In this document: piece after piece, positions 16,841-24,946 of the stretch
Numbering within the stretch: the stretch's first letter is position 1
How the letters are laid out: each line of letters starts with the position of its first letter
Assembly (NCBI GenBank): GCA_038521865.1
Contig: JBCBKO010000001.1
Location: 124,001 to 188,000 of the forward strand
Source: CALBPI01 sp038521865
GTDB taxonomy: Bacteria > Pseudomonadota > Gammaproteobacteria > Steroidobacterales > Woeseiaceae
Direction: 5' to 3'
DNA: 64,000 nt
The notes under the pieces: generated by a model
Database searches by the model: none
What the model saw: the letters and a program-made list of their open reading frames with translations, nothing else
What the model was told of the DNA's origin: nothing
Position numbers and translations under genes: made by a program

Positions 16841-18930
16841 GTACGCAATCTGGAGTTGCTCGCCGGCGTGGTGTTCGTGCGGATCTCCGTATTCCTGCAT
16901 CATGCGAGCAATTCGCCAAACTCGATTTGTTTCGCGATTGGTACAAGGAGCTATGGTTTACCCGTTGCCAAGGTCAAGAGGGTGATCTTGATGCAATTCT
17001 TCGGGTCTATGCGTCCATGGTGATCGATAACGCACTGCCACACGAGCTAGCGGTCGATTGCATTGCGGCGTGTTGGCTGGGTGACTTGGCCGCTAAACGA
17101 CGTGTTCATGTGCCAGCGGAACGTTTCATCGAGGATGGTCGTTATTCGCGAATCAGTTTTCAACGGTTAACTTGCCTCGCCGTCGATATTTGGTGCCGCT
17201 CCGTGGGTTGGCGGCGGCAGATTACTGATCAAGTCTTACCTAGTCGAAAAAGACTTGTCGGGTTAATCAAGTCGAAACTCAATAGCGGTTTCAAATATAT
17301 CAGTAACAGGAAACCACAATTTGCCACTCTCCGTTTCCCGGATATCGCAAACCTGGGTCAGGTAATCGCTCAAAACCAGGGCTATGCGCCTTTTATAATC
17401 ACAGCGTATAGCGGTAGGACCCGCCCTACGGACTTCCCGGATGGAGAGTTGGGATTAGAGGATATATCCAAGGAAGCGTTCAGCTACCAATCGATCAAGA
17501 GGCATGGGCTCTCTCTTCGTACGCGAAACCTATCTGTTCGGCGGGGTACGCGCGAGGAGTGCTCCGGTCACCATGAGGACGCGGACTGGTTGACAGGTGC
17601 AAAGGCGCTATTGAGAAGCATGTGCTCTGATCTTGAGGAAGAGATTCATGAGCATGTGAATACGGATCGAAAGAGGGCGGCGGCAAAGCGCATTATCGGT
17701 GAGTACCGAATTAAGGCGTTAGCGGAGAGCGCTTCAGACTCTGTCTTGGTAATGGCAATCGACTATGCGGAACATATGTTCGTCGAGAAGGCCAGCATCA
17801 ATGCTCGTTCACTGAGGTCATATCTGGATCGAACGGTGATCTGCGGTTTTCTAAACAACGAGGAATCCCTACACATGGCGGATTGGGAGTCCGAGGACCT
17901 TCTCGAGTGTCTTGAAGAGCGGCTATCAGAGCCGCGCCTCTCCAAAAGATCGCGGCAGCTCGTCATGAAGGCTTTCAAACCATTTCTGAAATTCTTGAAC
18001 GAACGGTATGGCTTGCCGGGTGTCTCACTCGCAGGGATGGAAGCGGACTTCATCGGTGGTGCCGGCCAGTGGATGCTGTTATCACCGAAAGCAATCGACC
18101 TGTTGATTCTGCGGTTGAACGAAAGCAGCGATCGCCGCCTTCAGCAAGCAGCGGTCACTTTAGCGCTTGGCTTCTACGGGGGACTTCGGATCGGCGACGT
18201 CTCAAGTCTCAGGTTGTCCGATGTCGTTTTTAGCGACAGGTTGCCTGTGCTGGATGTCGAGGTCCGACGTGGCAAGAGCCGCAATGCTCGACGACGGCTA
18301 CCGCTCCATTCGCTCGCTCCACCGCAGATACAGGACTTGATTCGGGGCTACTGTCTAAGTCGGCTCAGTGAATTTCCAGAAAGAAAGAACCGCACGAAGA
18401 TATCGCTATTCGGTCCCGCTGGTGGTGCTGAGGCGTACCAGAGCGGGTCGTTAGCCGATCTGTCACGAGCGGTTCTCAAAGACGCATTCGGCGAGGATGC
18501 GAACTTTCATACGTTGCGGCATTGTTTTTGCTCGTTTTTGTTCCTCCGTTGGTATGCACTAGCGAACCCGGGTGTCTTAAAGGACTTAAGGGATGCCAGT
18601 CACCCGACATATCAGCCAGACCTACAAGAAAAGCTGAATCAGGTGTTCTCGCTGACTCCGCATGAGGATGGTGATGTTCGGCCGTACGATCTGATCACCA
18701 TGATCAAGCTAACCGGTCATGCCAATCCGGAGCCGATGTTCCTGTTTTACGTCCACACGCTTTCCATAGTGCAGGCTCATGAGGTGGCGAATCGATCCAG
18801 CATCCTGGAGGGCGTGCCAGTGACTGGGGCCGCCGTTGCCGAGCTCCTTCCGAAGATGCGGAGCCCGAAGAGCAGGGCGGCTAATCCATGCAGGACGCTC
18901 GGGGAAGCAGCTTTACATCTTCTGCGCTAG
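16837..18930 (+). CDS. Large tyrosine recombinase, catalytic member of the trio
   Basis: About 697 aa from a TTG at 16837 that overlaps the preceding TGA and has GGTGA just upstream. Another TTG at 16735 is in frame but would overlap by over 100 bp. The C-terminal 300 residues hold the full catalytic set: Arg451 in 'GGLRIGDVSSLRL', H558 and R561 in 'HTLRH', His628 in 'LTGHANPEP' and nucleophile Tyr638 in 'LFYVHT'. An insert of about 60 residues separates HTLRH from LTGH. The N-terminal 370 residues are a large unfamiliar region. The layout of two large recombinase-like proteins plus one small partner recalls Tn554 TnpABC and the gamma-mobile-trio elements known to carry defence genes. That comparison is from memory. 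Confidence 0.8.
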   Translation: MSTQSGVARRRGVRADLRIPASCEQFAKLDLFRDWYKELWFTRCQGQEGDLDAILRVYASMVIDNALPHELAVDCIAACWLGDLAAKRRVHVPAERFIEDGRYSRISFQRLTCLAVDIWCRSVGWRRQITDQVLPSRKRLVGLIKSKLNSGFKYISNRKPQFATLRFPDIANLGQVIAQNQGYAPFIITAYSGRTRPTDFPDGELGLEDISKEAFSYQSIKRHGLSLRTRNLSVRRGTREECSGHHEDADWLTGAKALLRSMCSDLEEEIHEHVNTDRKRAAAKRIIGEYRIKALAESASDSVLVMAIDYAEHMFVEKASINARSLRSYLDRTVICGFLNNEESLHMADWESEDLLECLEERLSEPRLSKRSRQLVMKAFKPFLKFLNERYGLPGVSLAGMEADFIGGAGQWMLLSPKAIDLLILRLNESSDRRLQQAAVTLALGFYGGLRIGDVSSLRLSDVVFSDRLPVLDVEVRRGKSRNARRRLPLHSLAPPQIQDLIRGYCLSRLSEFPERKNRTKISLFGPAGGAEAYQSGSLADLSRAVLKDAFGEDANFHTLRHCFCSFLFLRWYALANPGVLKDLRDASHPTYQPDLQEKLNQVFSLTPHEDGDVRPYDLITMIKLTGHANPEPMFLFYVHTLSIVQAHEVANRSSILEGVPVTGAAVAELLPKMRSPKSRAANPCRTLGEAALHLLR

Positions 18931-19101
18931 CAGCCGTCAGGTGTTAATTCGATCCCCGGAAAGCGGGCAACGAGTTAAGCTGCAGCAAGACACTATTTTC
19001 CCCTCTGGAGTGCTGTTGCGCTCCAACGGGATTGCGCGCCCACAACCAACTAGCGTACCGCCCCAGAATTTTAGCTGTCGGCGCTCGGGTTGCACCGCGC
19101 A
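18931..19101. other. Short gap after the recombinase trio
   Basis: No gene is seen. This 170-bp stretch between convergent genes probably contains the right end of the recombinase-trio element, but I found no matching repeat at the other side. Confidence 0.3.
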
Positions 19102-19305
19102 CTACGCGCTGTCGCGGGTAAACAGCTCTCCGACCTCGCAGTCGAGGAATTCACAGATTTTGTCGATGGCCTCCAAATCAACCAATTCAGCGGTTTCTTT
19201 GTAGAGCGCTGTAATTGTGCTGCGATTCAATCCGGTTCCTCTGGCCACATCTGCCACGCGTACCTTGCGGTCTCCCATTATTTTCGAGAGGTGGCACCTA
19301 ACCAT
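19102..19305 (-). CDS. Small Cro/C1-type HTH regulator, 67 aa
   Basis: A single HTH domain of the HTH_26 type: 'HLSKIMGDRKVRVADVARGTGLNRSTITALYKETAELVDLEAIDKICEFLDCEVGELF'. Such short proteins often control excision or copy-number functions of integrated elements. It diverges from the small gene and serine recombinase gene on its right, and the 160-bp intergenic region between them is full of related AT-rich half-sites, so it likely represses both directions. Confidence 0.8.
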   Translation of the reverse strand: MVRCHLSKIMGDRKVRVADVARGTGLNRSTITALYKETAELVDLEAIDKICEFLDCEVGELFTRDSA

Positions 19306-19465
19306 CAGGGTTTCTCAGTTTTATCAAATGAAATATCAAAATATTAAATGAGACAACAAAATGTTTTGCGAAATAACATTTTTTGTAGTATTTTGTAATC
19401 TGAAATAACATTTTGCCATTTCGCTCAACAAAATGCTGGCTCGGTAGACAAGAGGTACGAAACAG
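19306..19465. promoter_or_regulatory. AT-rich divergent control region with repeated half-sites
   Basis: GAAATAACATTTT occurs twice in direct orientation (19370-19382 and 19402-19414), 32 bp apart, close to three helical turns. AACAAAATG occurs at 19355-19363 and 19427-19435, and CAAAATGTTTTG, an almost perfect palindrome, spans 19357-19368. The local composition is far more AT-rich than the surroundings. The position between the HTH repressor gene and the recombinase operon makes this a likely operator array. Confidence 0.55.
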
Positions 19466-19717
19466 ATGCGAATATCCGTCTCGAATATTGACCGAGTGGC
19501 TGCTGCTCGGAGAAGGCTAGCCAAGAGTATCTGCGCCAGACTCAACCTACCCCTCGATGATCGATTGGCGTTCGTTATTGGTGACGGGTCCGAAAAAACA
19601 AGCGAAGCAGCTGTCTTGACTTGGTTGGTTGGTCGCGACGTAGATCCACATCAGATTTCACTTACCGACGCTTGTGGCTCGCTGAAGCGTGATTTGATGG
19701 ATGCGCTGGATGCATGA
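19466..19717 (+). CDS. Hypothetical 83-aa protein upstream of the serine recombinase
   Basis: The start 'MRISVSNIDRVAAARRRLAKSICARL' is basic and helical, followed by an acidic C-terminal half ending 'SLKRDLMDALDA'. No family recognised. Its TGA overlaps the ATG of a further small frame (ATGA at 19714), and the serine recombinase follows directly, so it is probably part of that element's operon, perhaps an accessory or directionality protein (inference). Confidence 0.5.
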   Translation: MRISVSNIDRVAAARRRLAKSICARLNLPLDDRLAFVIGDGSEKTSEAAVLTWLVGRDVDPHQISLTDACGSLKRDLMDALDA

Positions 19718-19893
19718 TGTCGAAAAGCAAAAGGCGGGTGAAGGTCCAAGCGAAAGCGCCAGTTCTTGTCTCGTCCTCGACGCTTCGGTTAATTGCTGAG
19801 GATTTTCTGGAGTGGCAAGAAAAGCGGCACTCTATCTCAGAAGCTCAAAGGACCGGCACGATGTCAGTGTCGATTCCCAAAGTCGCGAGCTGA
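19714..19893 (+). CDS. Possible 59-aa protein overlapping the recombinase start
   Basis: The ATG at 19714 overlaps the previous stop, and the frame ends with TGA at 19893. The product begins with a very basic stretch 'MMSKSKRRVKVQAKAP', then 'LRLIAEDFLEWQEKRHS'. It overlaps the first 82 bp of the serine recombinase gene in another frame. The tight ATGA coupling is the only argument for it; the downstream half may be chance. Confidence 0.3.
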   Translation: MMSKSKRRVKVQAKAPVLVSSSTLRLIAEDFLEWQEKRHSISEAQRTGTMSVSIPKVAS

Positions 19894-21335
19894 ACAATCT
19901 TGCCAAAGACTCTGGCGATATCGTAGTCGCGGAGTTCAGTGATCGCATCGAATCGGCAAAGACCGACGATCGTCCAGGCTTTCAAGCAATGATCGCGGAA
20001 GCCAAGTCTAAGCACAGGCGATTTAGCGTCCTCTATTGTTACGACACTAGTAGATTTTCTCGGCGCCAATACCATGCGCAAATGTACAAGCATTTGTTGA
20101 AGACGCATGGTGTGGAACTGGTGTTTTTGAAGCTCCCAAAGACAGACACGATCTTAGATCCGATCATCGAAAGCCTAATGGAGGCCTTCGACGAGTTCCA
20201 TAGCCAGAAGTCGAAGATGGATGGGCTGCGCGGTATGCGGGAAAACATCAAGCAAGGATGGCGCGCCGGTGGGAAAGCCATACTCGGCTATAAGCTCGAC
20301 AAACACGTCGTCGGCACACGTGACGGCAAGCCGCTCACCAAGAGCAAGCTCGTACCAGACCCGAAGACGTTCGACGAGGTTCAGGCCTACATGAAGGGGA
20401 GAGCGCGCGGACAGTCGCGTAAGGAGCTGCAGGCTCAGATGTCTTTCGAGGTTCCTTACTCAACAATCGTTTACCTGGAGGACAGCGCGCTGACCTACGC
20501 CGGTCACACGGTTTGGAATCGTCACCGTGAGTTTGTCGATGGCGCCTATATCGGGCCTGGGCAGGGACGCTATCGTGAGCGTAGTGAATGGGAGATCCAC
20601 AGGAATACGCACGAAGCGATGATCACCGACGAAGAGGCAGAGGCGATTTTTCGGGAGCGACAAAAACAGACACGGAGTAGCTCGCGCTACCGGAGGAATC
20701 ATTACTTGCTATCAAGCACCATGCGCTGCAAGTGTGGTGCGCGAGTCGATGGTGATAGTGGGTACTACCGTTGCCATGACCGTTGTGGCGTAAAAGGAAT
20801 CAAGAAAGAGACGCTCGAGCGCGCTGTTCTCGATTTCTTCCACGATGAACTGTTCTCGGATCAGAATATGCTCGAGATACAAGCGGAGGTCCGCCTCTTG
20901 TTTGAGCGTAGAAAGCCCAAGCAGGTAAGTCTGACAGCGCAGTTGAGGAAAGAGATACGTTCGATCGAGAAACAAATCGAAGATCTCGCCTCGGTACTGA
21001 CTGAGGTGAAGCATCGGCGGCCCATCATTCAGCGGATCGATGCGCTTGAGGATGAGCGCCAATCTCTTGAGCTTCGGCTGGCGGATCTCAACGAGGTTGA
21101 GGAGCCCGACATCCTTTCGATGGAGCTTCGAGATCTACGGGAGTTTGCCGATCAATGGCGAGAGGGGTTGGAGGGCGGCACCGCCGACAAGCGCAAAGCC
21201 GTATTCCGGCAGCTTATCGACAGTGCGTCCTTTGATGGTATGGAACTCAATCTTGTTCCAAACCTGACCACCCTAACCAACACTGGGGTTAAGGTGGCGT
21301 CCCCTAGGGGATTCGAACCCCTGTTGCCGCCGTGA
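19812..21335 (+). CDS. Large serine recombinase (site-specific integrase)
   Basis: 507 aa from a GTG, with GAGG about 10 bases upstream. The resolvase-type N-terminal catalytic domain (1-150) opens 'AALYLRSSKDRHDVSVDSQ', with Ser12 as the predicted nucleophile, and 'CYDTSRFSR' carries the conserved Arg/Ser pair. The recombinase domain follows (about 155-280), then a zinc ribbon 'MRCKCGARVDGDSGYYRCHDRC' and a coiled coil at about 375-430. This is the classic layout of phage and island serine integrases. The last 13 codons ('VASPRGFEPLLPP') are read from the antisense strand of the tRNA-Glu gene, which shows that the recombinase gene abuts its integration target. The true functional C-terminus may be somewhat earlier. 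Confidence 0.9.
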   Translation: MARKAALYLRSSKDRHDVSVDSQSRELNNLAKDSGDIVVAEFSDRIESAKTDDRPGFQAMIAEAKSKHRRFSVLYCYDTSRFSRRQYHAQMYKHLLKTHGVELVFLKLPKTDTILDPIIESLMEAFDEFHSQKSKMDGLRGMRENIKQGWRAGGKAILGYKLDKHVVGTRDGKPLTKSKLVPDPKTFDEVQAYMKGRARGQSRKELQAQMSFEVPYSTIVYLEDSALTYAGHTVWNRHREFVDGAYIGPGQGRYRERSEWEIHRNTHEAMITDEEAEAIFRERQKQTRSSSRYRRNHYLLSSTMRCKCGARVDGDSGYYRCHDRCGVKGIKKETLERAVLDFFHDELFSDQNMLEIQAEVRLLFERRKPKQVSLTAQLRKEIRSIEKQIEDLASVLTEVKHRRPIIQRIDALEDERQSLELRLADLNEVEEPDILSMELRDLREFADQWREGLEGGTADKRKAVFRQLIDSASFDGMELNLVPNLTTLTNTGVKVASPRGFEPLLPP

Positions 21336-21370
21336 AAGGGCGGAGTCCTAGGCCTCTAGACGAAGGGGAC
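21295..21370 (-). tRNA. tRNA-Glu (anticodon TTC), likely island attachment site
   Basis: On the minus strand this folds as a complete tRNA: acceptor stem GTCCCCT/AGGGGAC, anticodon stem CCGCC/GGCGG around CTTTCAC (anticodon TTC), T-arm with GTTCGAATC, discriminator G and encoded CCA (21295-21297). The 3' half of the gene overlaps the end of the serine recombinase frame, so the mobile element supplies or restores the tRNA 3' end. No second copy of the 3' half was seen to the left in this window. Confidence 0.95.
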
Positions 21371-21414
21371 AAAACACTTCGTAATCGTCTTGAACGCTGG
21401 CGCGATCAGGAAGC

Positions 21415-21490
<76 letters not shown>

Positions 21491-21660
21491 GACAGAGCGG
21501 CGCAATATAAGGTGCGGGTACTGGCGTGTCAACTGGCGGTAACATTGCGTTTGCTGCGTTTCACGACGGGTGTTGGTGACTGATCGCGACCGTGGTTTTT
21601 TGGTATCATAAGAAACTAATTCAGTTCAAGCGACCAGGCGTAAACCGCCGGAGATCAGAG

Positions 21661-22212
21661 ATGTCCATCGAGCTCAAACGTATCCATCACGTAGCCTATC
21701 GGTGCCGCGATGCGAAAGAGACCGTCGAGTTCTATCAGCGGGTACTCAACATGAAGTTCGTGCTCGCGATTGCTGAGAATGAGGTGCCCTCTACCAAGGA
21801 GCCTGATCCTTATATGCATGTGTTTCTCGATGCCGGCATGGGGAATGTCCTTGCGTTTTTCGAGCTGCCAACCCAGCCCGACATGGACCGTGATCGGAAT
21901 ACCCCGGAATGGGTGCAGCACATTGCGTTCGAGGTGGCCGATGTTGATGCGCTTTTAGCCGCAAAGGCCAGCGTTGAGGCCGAGGGCATTGACGTGCTCG
22001 GGCCCACCAATCACGGCATCTTCAAGTCAATCTACTTTTTTGATCCGAACGGTCACCGACTGGAGCTGGCTGCTAACACCGCAACTGACGAACAGATGGC
22101 GCAATTGCACGAAGTCGCGCCCGCCATGCTCGAGGAATGGGCCGAGACCCGGAAGGCGCCTCGGCATGCTGCTTGGTTGCACGAGGCTATCGCCGAGGAG
22201 GCTAACGAATGA
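21661..22212 (+). CDS. VOC (glyoxalase/dioxygenase-fold) family protein
   Basis: 183 aa from the ATG at 21661, preceded by GGAGATC. The fold signature is clear: 'RIHHVAYRCRDAKETVEFYQRVLNMKFVL' with a metal-ligand His, 'WVQHIAFEVADVDAL' with a second His, and 'SIYFFDPNGHRLELAANT' with the terminal Glu. Members are metal-dependent isomerases, lyases or dioxygenases. The gene overlaps the following fumarylacetoacetase-family gene by 4 bp (ATGA), a pair typical of aromatic or keto-acid ring-cleavage pathways. The specific substrate is not evident. Confidence 0.85.
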   Translation: MSIELKRIHHVAYRCRDAKETVEFYQRVLNMKFVLAIAENEVPSTKEPDPYMHVFLDAGMGNVLAFFELPTQPDMDRDRNTPEWVQHIAFEVADVDALLAAKASVEAEGIDVLGPTNHGIFKSIYFFDPNGHRLELAANTATDEQMAQLHEVAPAMLEEWAETRKAPRHAAWLHEAIAEEANE

Positions 22213-23219
22213 AACTTGCGTCTTATCAATCCGGTCGCGATGGCCAGTTAATGGTGGTCTCCGACGATCTGGCACGCTGCATCAGCGCAAAGGATATAGC
22301 ACCGACACTACAAGCGGCGCTCGATGATTGGGCGACCAATGCGCCGGAACTCGAGGCACTATCCGCGCGCTTGAACGCTGGCACGGACGAGGGCGAGGCC
22401 TTTGATCAAAGCCGTTGCGGCTCACCATTACCGCGTGCGTTTCAGTGGGCGGATGGATCGGCTTTCGTAAATCACGTTGAGCTTGTGCGCAAGGCGCGTG
22501 GCGCAGAAATGCCAGAGAGTTTCTGGACTGACCCGCTGATGTATCAAGGCGGCTCCGACAGCTTTCTTGGGCCGCGAGAAGACATCACGATGCCTGACGA
22601 TCAGACGTTCGGTATCGATATGGAAGGTGAGGTGGCGGTGATTGTGGACGATACACCGATGGGTATTTCGCCCGCAGACGCGCTCGAGAAAGTCCGGTTG
22701 ATCATGCTTGTGAACGATGTGTCACTGCGTGGCCTGATCCCGGGTGAGTTGGCAAAAGGATTTGGGTTCTTTCAGTCCAAGCCGTCGAGCGCGTTCTCAC
22801 CGTGTGCGCTAACGCCGGAATCGCTAGGCAATGCATGGCGTGACGGGAAGCTGCATTTACCACTTTTGGTTCGCTACAACGGGGATGAGTTTGGCTGCGC
22901 GCATGCCGGCAGCGATATGACGTTCGACTTTGGTCAACTGATTGCACACGCAGCGCGCACACGCCCGTTGTGCGCAGGCACGATCATCGGCTCGGGCACG
23001 GTATCCAACAAGCTGGCGGGTGGTCCCGGCAAGCCGATCGCTGAAGGCGGGGTTGGTTACTCCTGTATCGCAGAGATCCGAATGATTGAAACCATTGAGA
23101 ACGGTCAGCCGTCGACGCCGTTCATGCGTTTCGGCGACCGTGTTGAAATCCTGATGAGAGATGATGCCGGCAACGATCTATTCGGCACCATTGATCAGCG
23201 TGTGGTTCAAGTCTCGTAG
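22209..23219 (+). CDS. Fumarylacetoacetate hydrolase family protein
   Basis: 336 aa. The N-terminal cap is followed by the catalytic fold with 'GIDMEGEVAVIVDD' (metal ligands Asp/Glu), 'MLVNDVSLRGLIPGELAKGFGFFQSKPSSAFSP' and 'GTIIGSGTVSN'. Family members hydrolyse C-C bonds of diketo acids (homogentisate pathway) or act as hydratases or decarboxylases. Translation is coupled to the VOC gene. It converges on the sulfotransferase gene, the 3' ends overlapping by 13 bp. Its location just after the tRNA pair marks the return to core-like chromosome. Confidence 0.88.
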   Translation: MKLASYQSGRDGQLMVVSDDLARCISAKDIAPTLQAALDDWATNAPELEALSARLNAGTDEGEAFDQSRCGSPLPRAFQWADGSAFVNHVELVRKARGAEMPESFWTDPLMYQGGSDSFLGPREDITMPDDQTFGIDMEGEVAVIVDDTPMGISPADALEKVRLIMLVNDVSLRGLIPGELAKGFGFFQSKPSSAFSPCALTPESLGNAWRDGKLHLPLLVRYNGDEFGCAHAGSDMTFDFGQLIAHAARTRPLCAGTIIGSGTVSNKLAGGPGKPIAEGGVGYSCIAEIRMIETIENGQPSTPFMRFGDRVEILMRDDAGNDLFGTIDQRVVQVS

Positions 23220-24076
23220 TCGTAGTGTTGCAACGTGGACTCGATCGCACGAGTCATTAGCTTGGCTTGTGCGTCGGTGACCTGCTTGCGCCATTTGTCG
23301 TTGGTCGCCCGCAAGTCGTAACTTTCGAATTTACGTGCGAAGCTGGGATGCCAATCCAGGCCAGCGAAGCTCAGAATTTTGTCGACCGTAGTCTTGGGCT
23401 CAGCGCACAGGTCTTCGTAGCGCAGCTCGAGGTAATGTTGATCATCGAGGTCAGCAGAGACGCGCCATACGTTCTTGATGAGCTTCTCCCACAGCAGCAC
23501 GGCAAGCACATGGAACGACTCGCCTGATGCGGTCCAGATCGCGCGTTGCTCGTCGGTCAGCGGCCCCCAGCTCCATCGGTCAATGCCTTTCCAGACCTGA
23601 CACCAAGGCATGGCAAGGTCGGAGAGCGCAGTTGGTCGCCCGTCGCGAACCAGATGCACGAACTTCGCGTCTGGCCATAGCTCACGCAGGAACCCGATGC
23701 GCGGGAAGCCTGTGATTTTCATCATCACGTTGGGTCGAGACGAGGTTTTCAGCGCTTCGAATGTCGGAATTAATCCGTTGCGCGTTCGTTCATCAACATC
23801 TTCTGCGACCAGATCGCGAAACGGTGTTGAGAAGCCGTGGAAATGACTGTCCCAAAATCCGTAGACCTCGCCCACCTGTTCCTTTCTCCAGAGCAGGTCT
23901 CCGATAACAGGCAGCTCCAGTGCATTCATGATGCGGCGGTTGTAGTCGAGCTTGTGTGGTTGACGGTTACATGTCGCCGTCGGCCAAGCGAGGTGAGGAT
24001 GGTGACTCAGCACGCGATGCAAAATCGTTGATCCGCAACGACCCGTGCCGATCAGAAAAAGTGGTGCCGAAGCCAT
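23207..24076 (-). CDS. Sulfotransferase family protein
   Basis: 289 aa from the ATG at 24076 (MASAPLF); longer in-frame starts would run into the promoter of the divergent SDR gene. The 5'-phosphosulfate loop is in 'PLFLIGTGRCGSTILHRVLSHHP', and the 3'-phosphate motif region is 'WPDAKFVHLVRDGRPTALSDL'. 'LRYEDLCAEPKTTVDKILSFAGL' is typical of Sulfotransfer_3 proteins. It predicts PAPS-dependent sulfation of a small molecule or glycan in the cytoplasm. It sits divergent to an SDR gene; no PAPS synthesis genes are nearby. Confidence 0.85.
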   Translation of the reverse strand: MASAPLFLIGTGRCGSTILHRVLSHHPHLAWPTATCNRQPHKLDYNRRIMNALELPVIGDLLWRKEQVGEVYGFWDSHFHGFSTPFRDLVAEDVDERTRNGLIPTFEALKTSSRPNVMMKITGFPRIGFLRELWPDAKFVHLVRDGRPTALSDLAMPWCQVWKGIDRWSWGPLTDEQRAIWTASGESFHVLAVLLWEKLIKNVWRVSADLDDQHYLELRYEDLCAEPKTTVDKILSFAGLDWHPSFARKFESYDLRATNDKWRKQVTDAQAKLMTRAIESTLQHYDYET

Positions 24077-24160
24077 CGAACAGATCCCCAGTTTTGAAAG
24101 CGTCGTTATTGTTCTCGTTGTCTGTATGATAGCGGCGTGACGGGGCAATCGAGAAACAAC

Positions 24161-24931
24161 ATGCAGCATCTGTTTGACGTAACGGGCAAGGTCGCCCTGG
24201 TAACCGGCGGCTCACGGGGAATTGGCGAGATGATCGCCGAGGGTTATGTCCGCAACGGTGTGAAGGTTTACATCTCAGCGCGCAAGGCCGAAGCCTGTGA
24301 TCAGACCGCTGCTCGGCTTTCGGAATTCGGTGAGTGCATCTCGATTCCGGCGGATCTGTCGACGACAGAAGGACTGATGACGCTGGTCGGTGCGATCCGG
24401 GAGCGTGAAGACAGACTCGATATCCTGGTCAACAACGCGGGCGCTACGTGGGGCGCGTCATTCGATGAGTTCCCGGAGAACGGCTGGGACAAAATCATGA
24501 ACATCAACGTGAAGTCCCCGTTCTTTTTGTCACAACAGCTGATCGACTTGCTGGTGGCGGCAGGCACGCACGAAGACCCTGCCAGAATTATCAATATCGG
24601 CTCTATTGACGGGTTACGCGTCTCCGAGATGGAAACGTATTCCTACGCGGCATCGAAGGCGGCGATTATCCATCTCACACGCATGATGGCGAAGAATCTT
24701 GCGCGGCGTGAGATCACGGTCAACGCTGTTGCGCCGGGGCCTTTCGAAAGCAAGATGATGGCGCATACCCTCGCTACAATGAAGGATGCGATTGTCGAAA
24801 CGATTCCGCGCAAGCGCATCGGCGAGCCGGCGGACATGGCGGGTGTGGCGATATACCTCGCCTCAAAGGCGGGCAGTTACCTGAATGGGGTCGTTATCCC
24901 CGTCGACGGTGGTATCTCTACCACCGTCTGA
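24161..24931 (+). CDS. Short-chain dehydrogenase/reductase
   Basis: 256 aa from the ATG at 24161; a GTG at 24137 is in frame. It has the Rossmann motif TGGSRGIG near residue 15, 'VNNAGATWG' (NNAG), catalytic Ser in 'NIGSIDG' and YxxxK in 'YSYAASKAA', and the ending 'YLNGVVIPVDGGIS' typical of classical FabG-like SDRs. It is an NAD(P)-dependent oxidoreductase; the substrate cannot be told. It may share a divergent promoter with the sulfotransferase. Confidence 0.9.
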   Translation: MQHLFDVTGKVALVTGGSRGIGEMIAEGYVRNGVKVYISARKAEACDQTAARLSEFGECISIPADLSTTEGLMTLVGAIREREDRLDILVNNAGATWGASFDEFPENGWDKIMNINVKSPFFLSQQLIDLLVAAGTHEDPARIINIGSIDGLRVSEMETYSYAASKAAIIHLTRMMAKNLARREITVNAVAPGPFESKMMAHTLATMKDAIVETIPRKRIGEPADMAGVAIYLASKAGSYLNGVVIPVDGGISTTV

Positions 24932-24946
24932 CAGGTAGAAAGGGGC

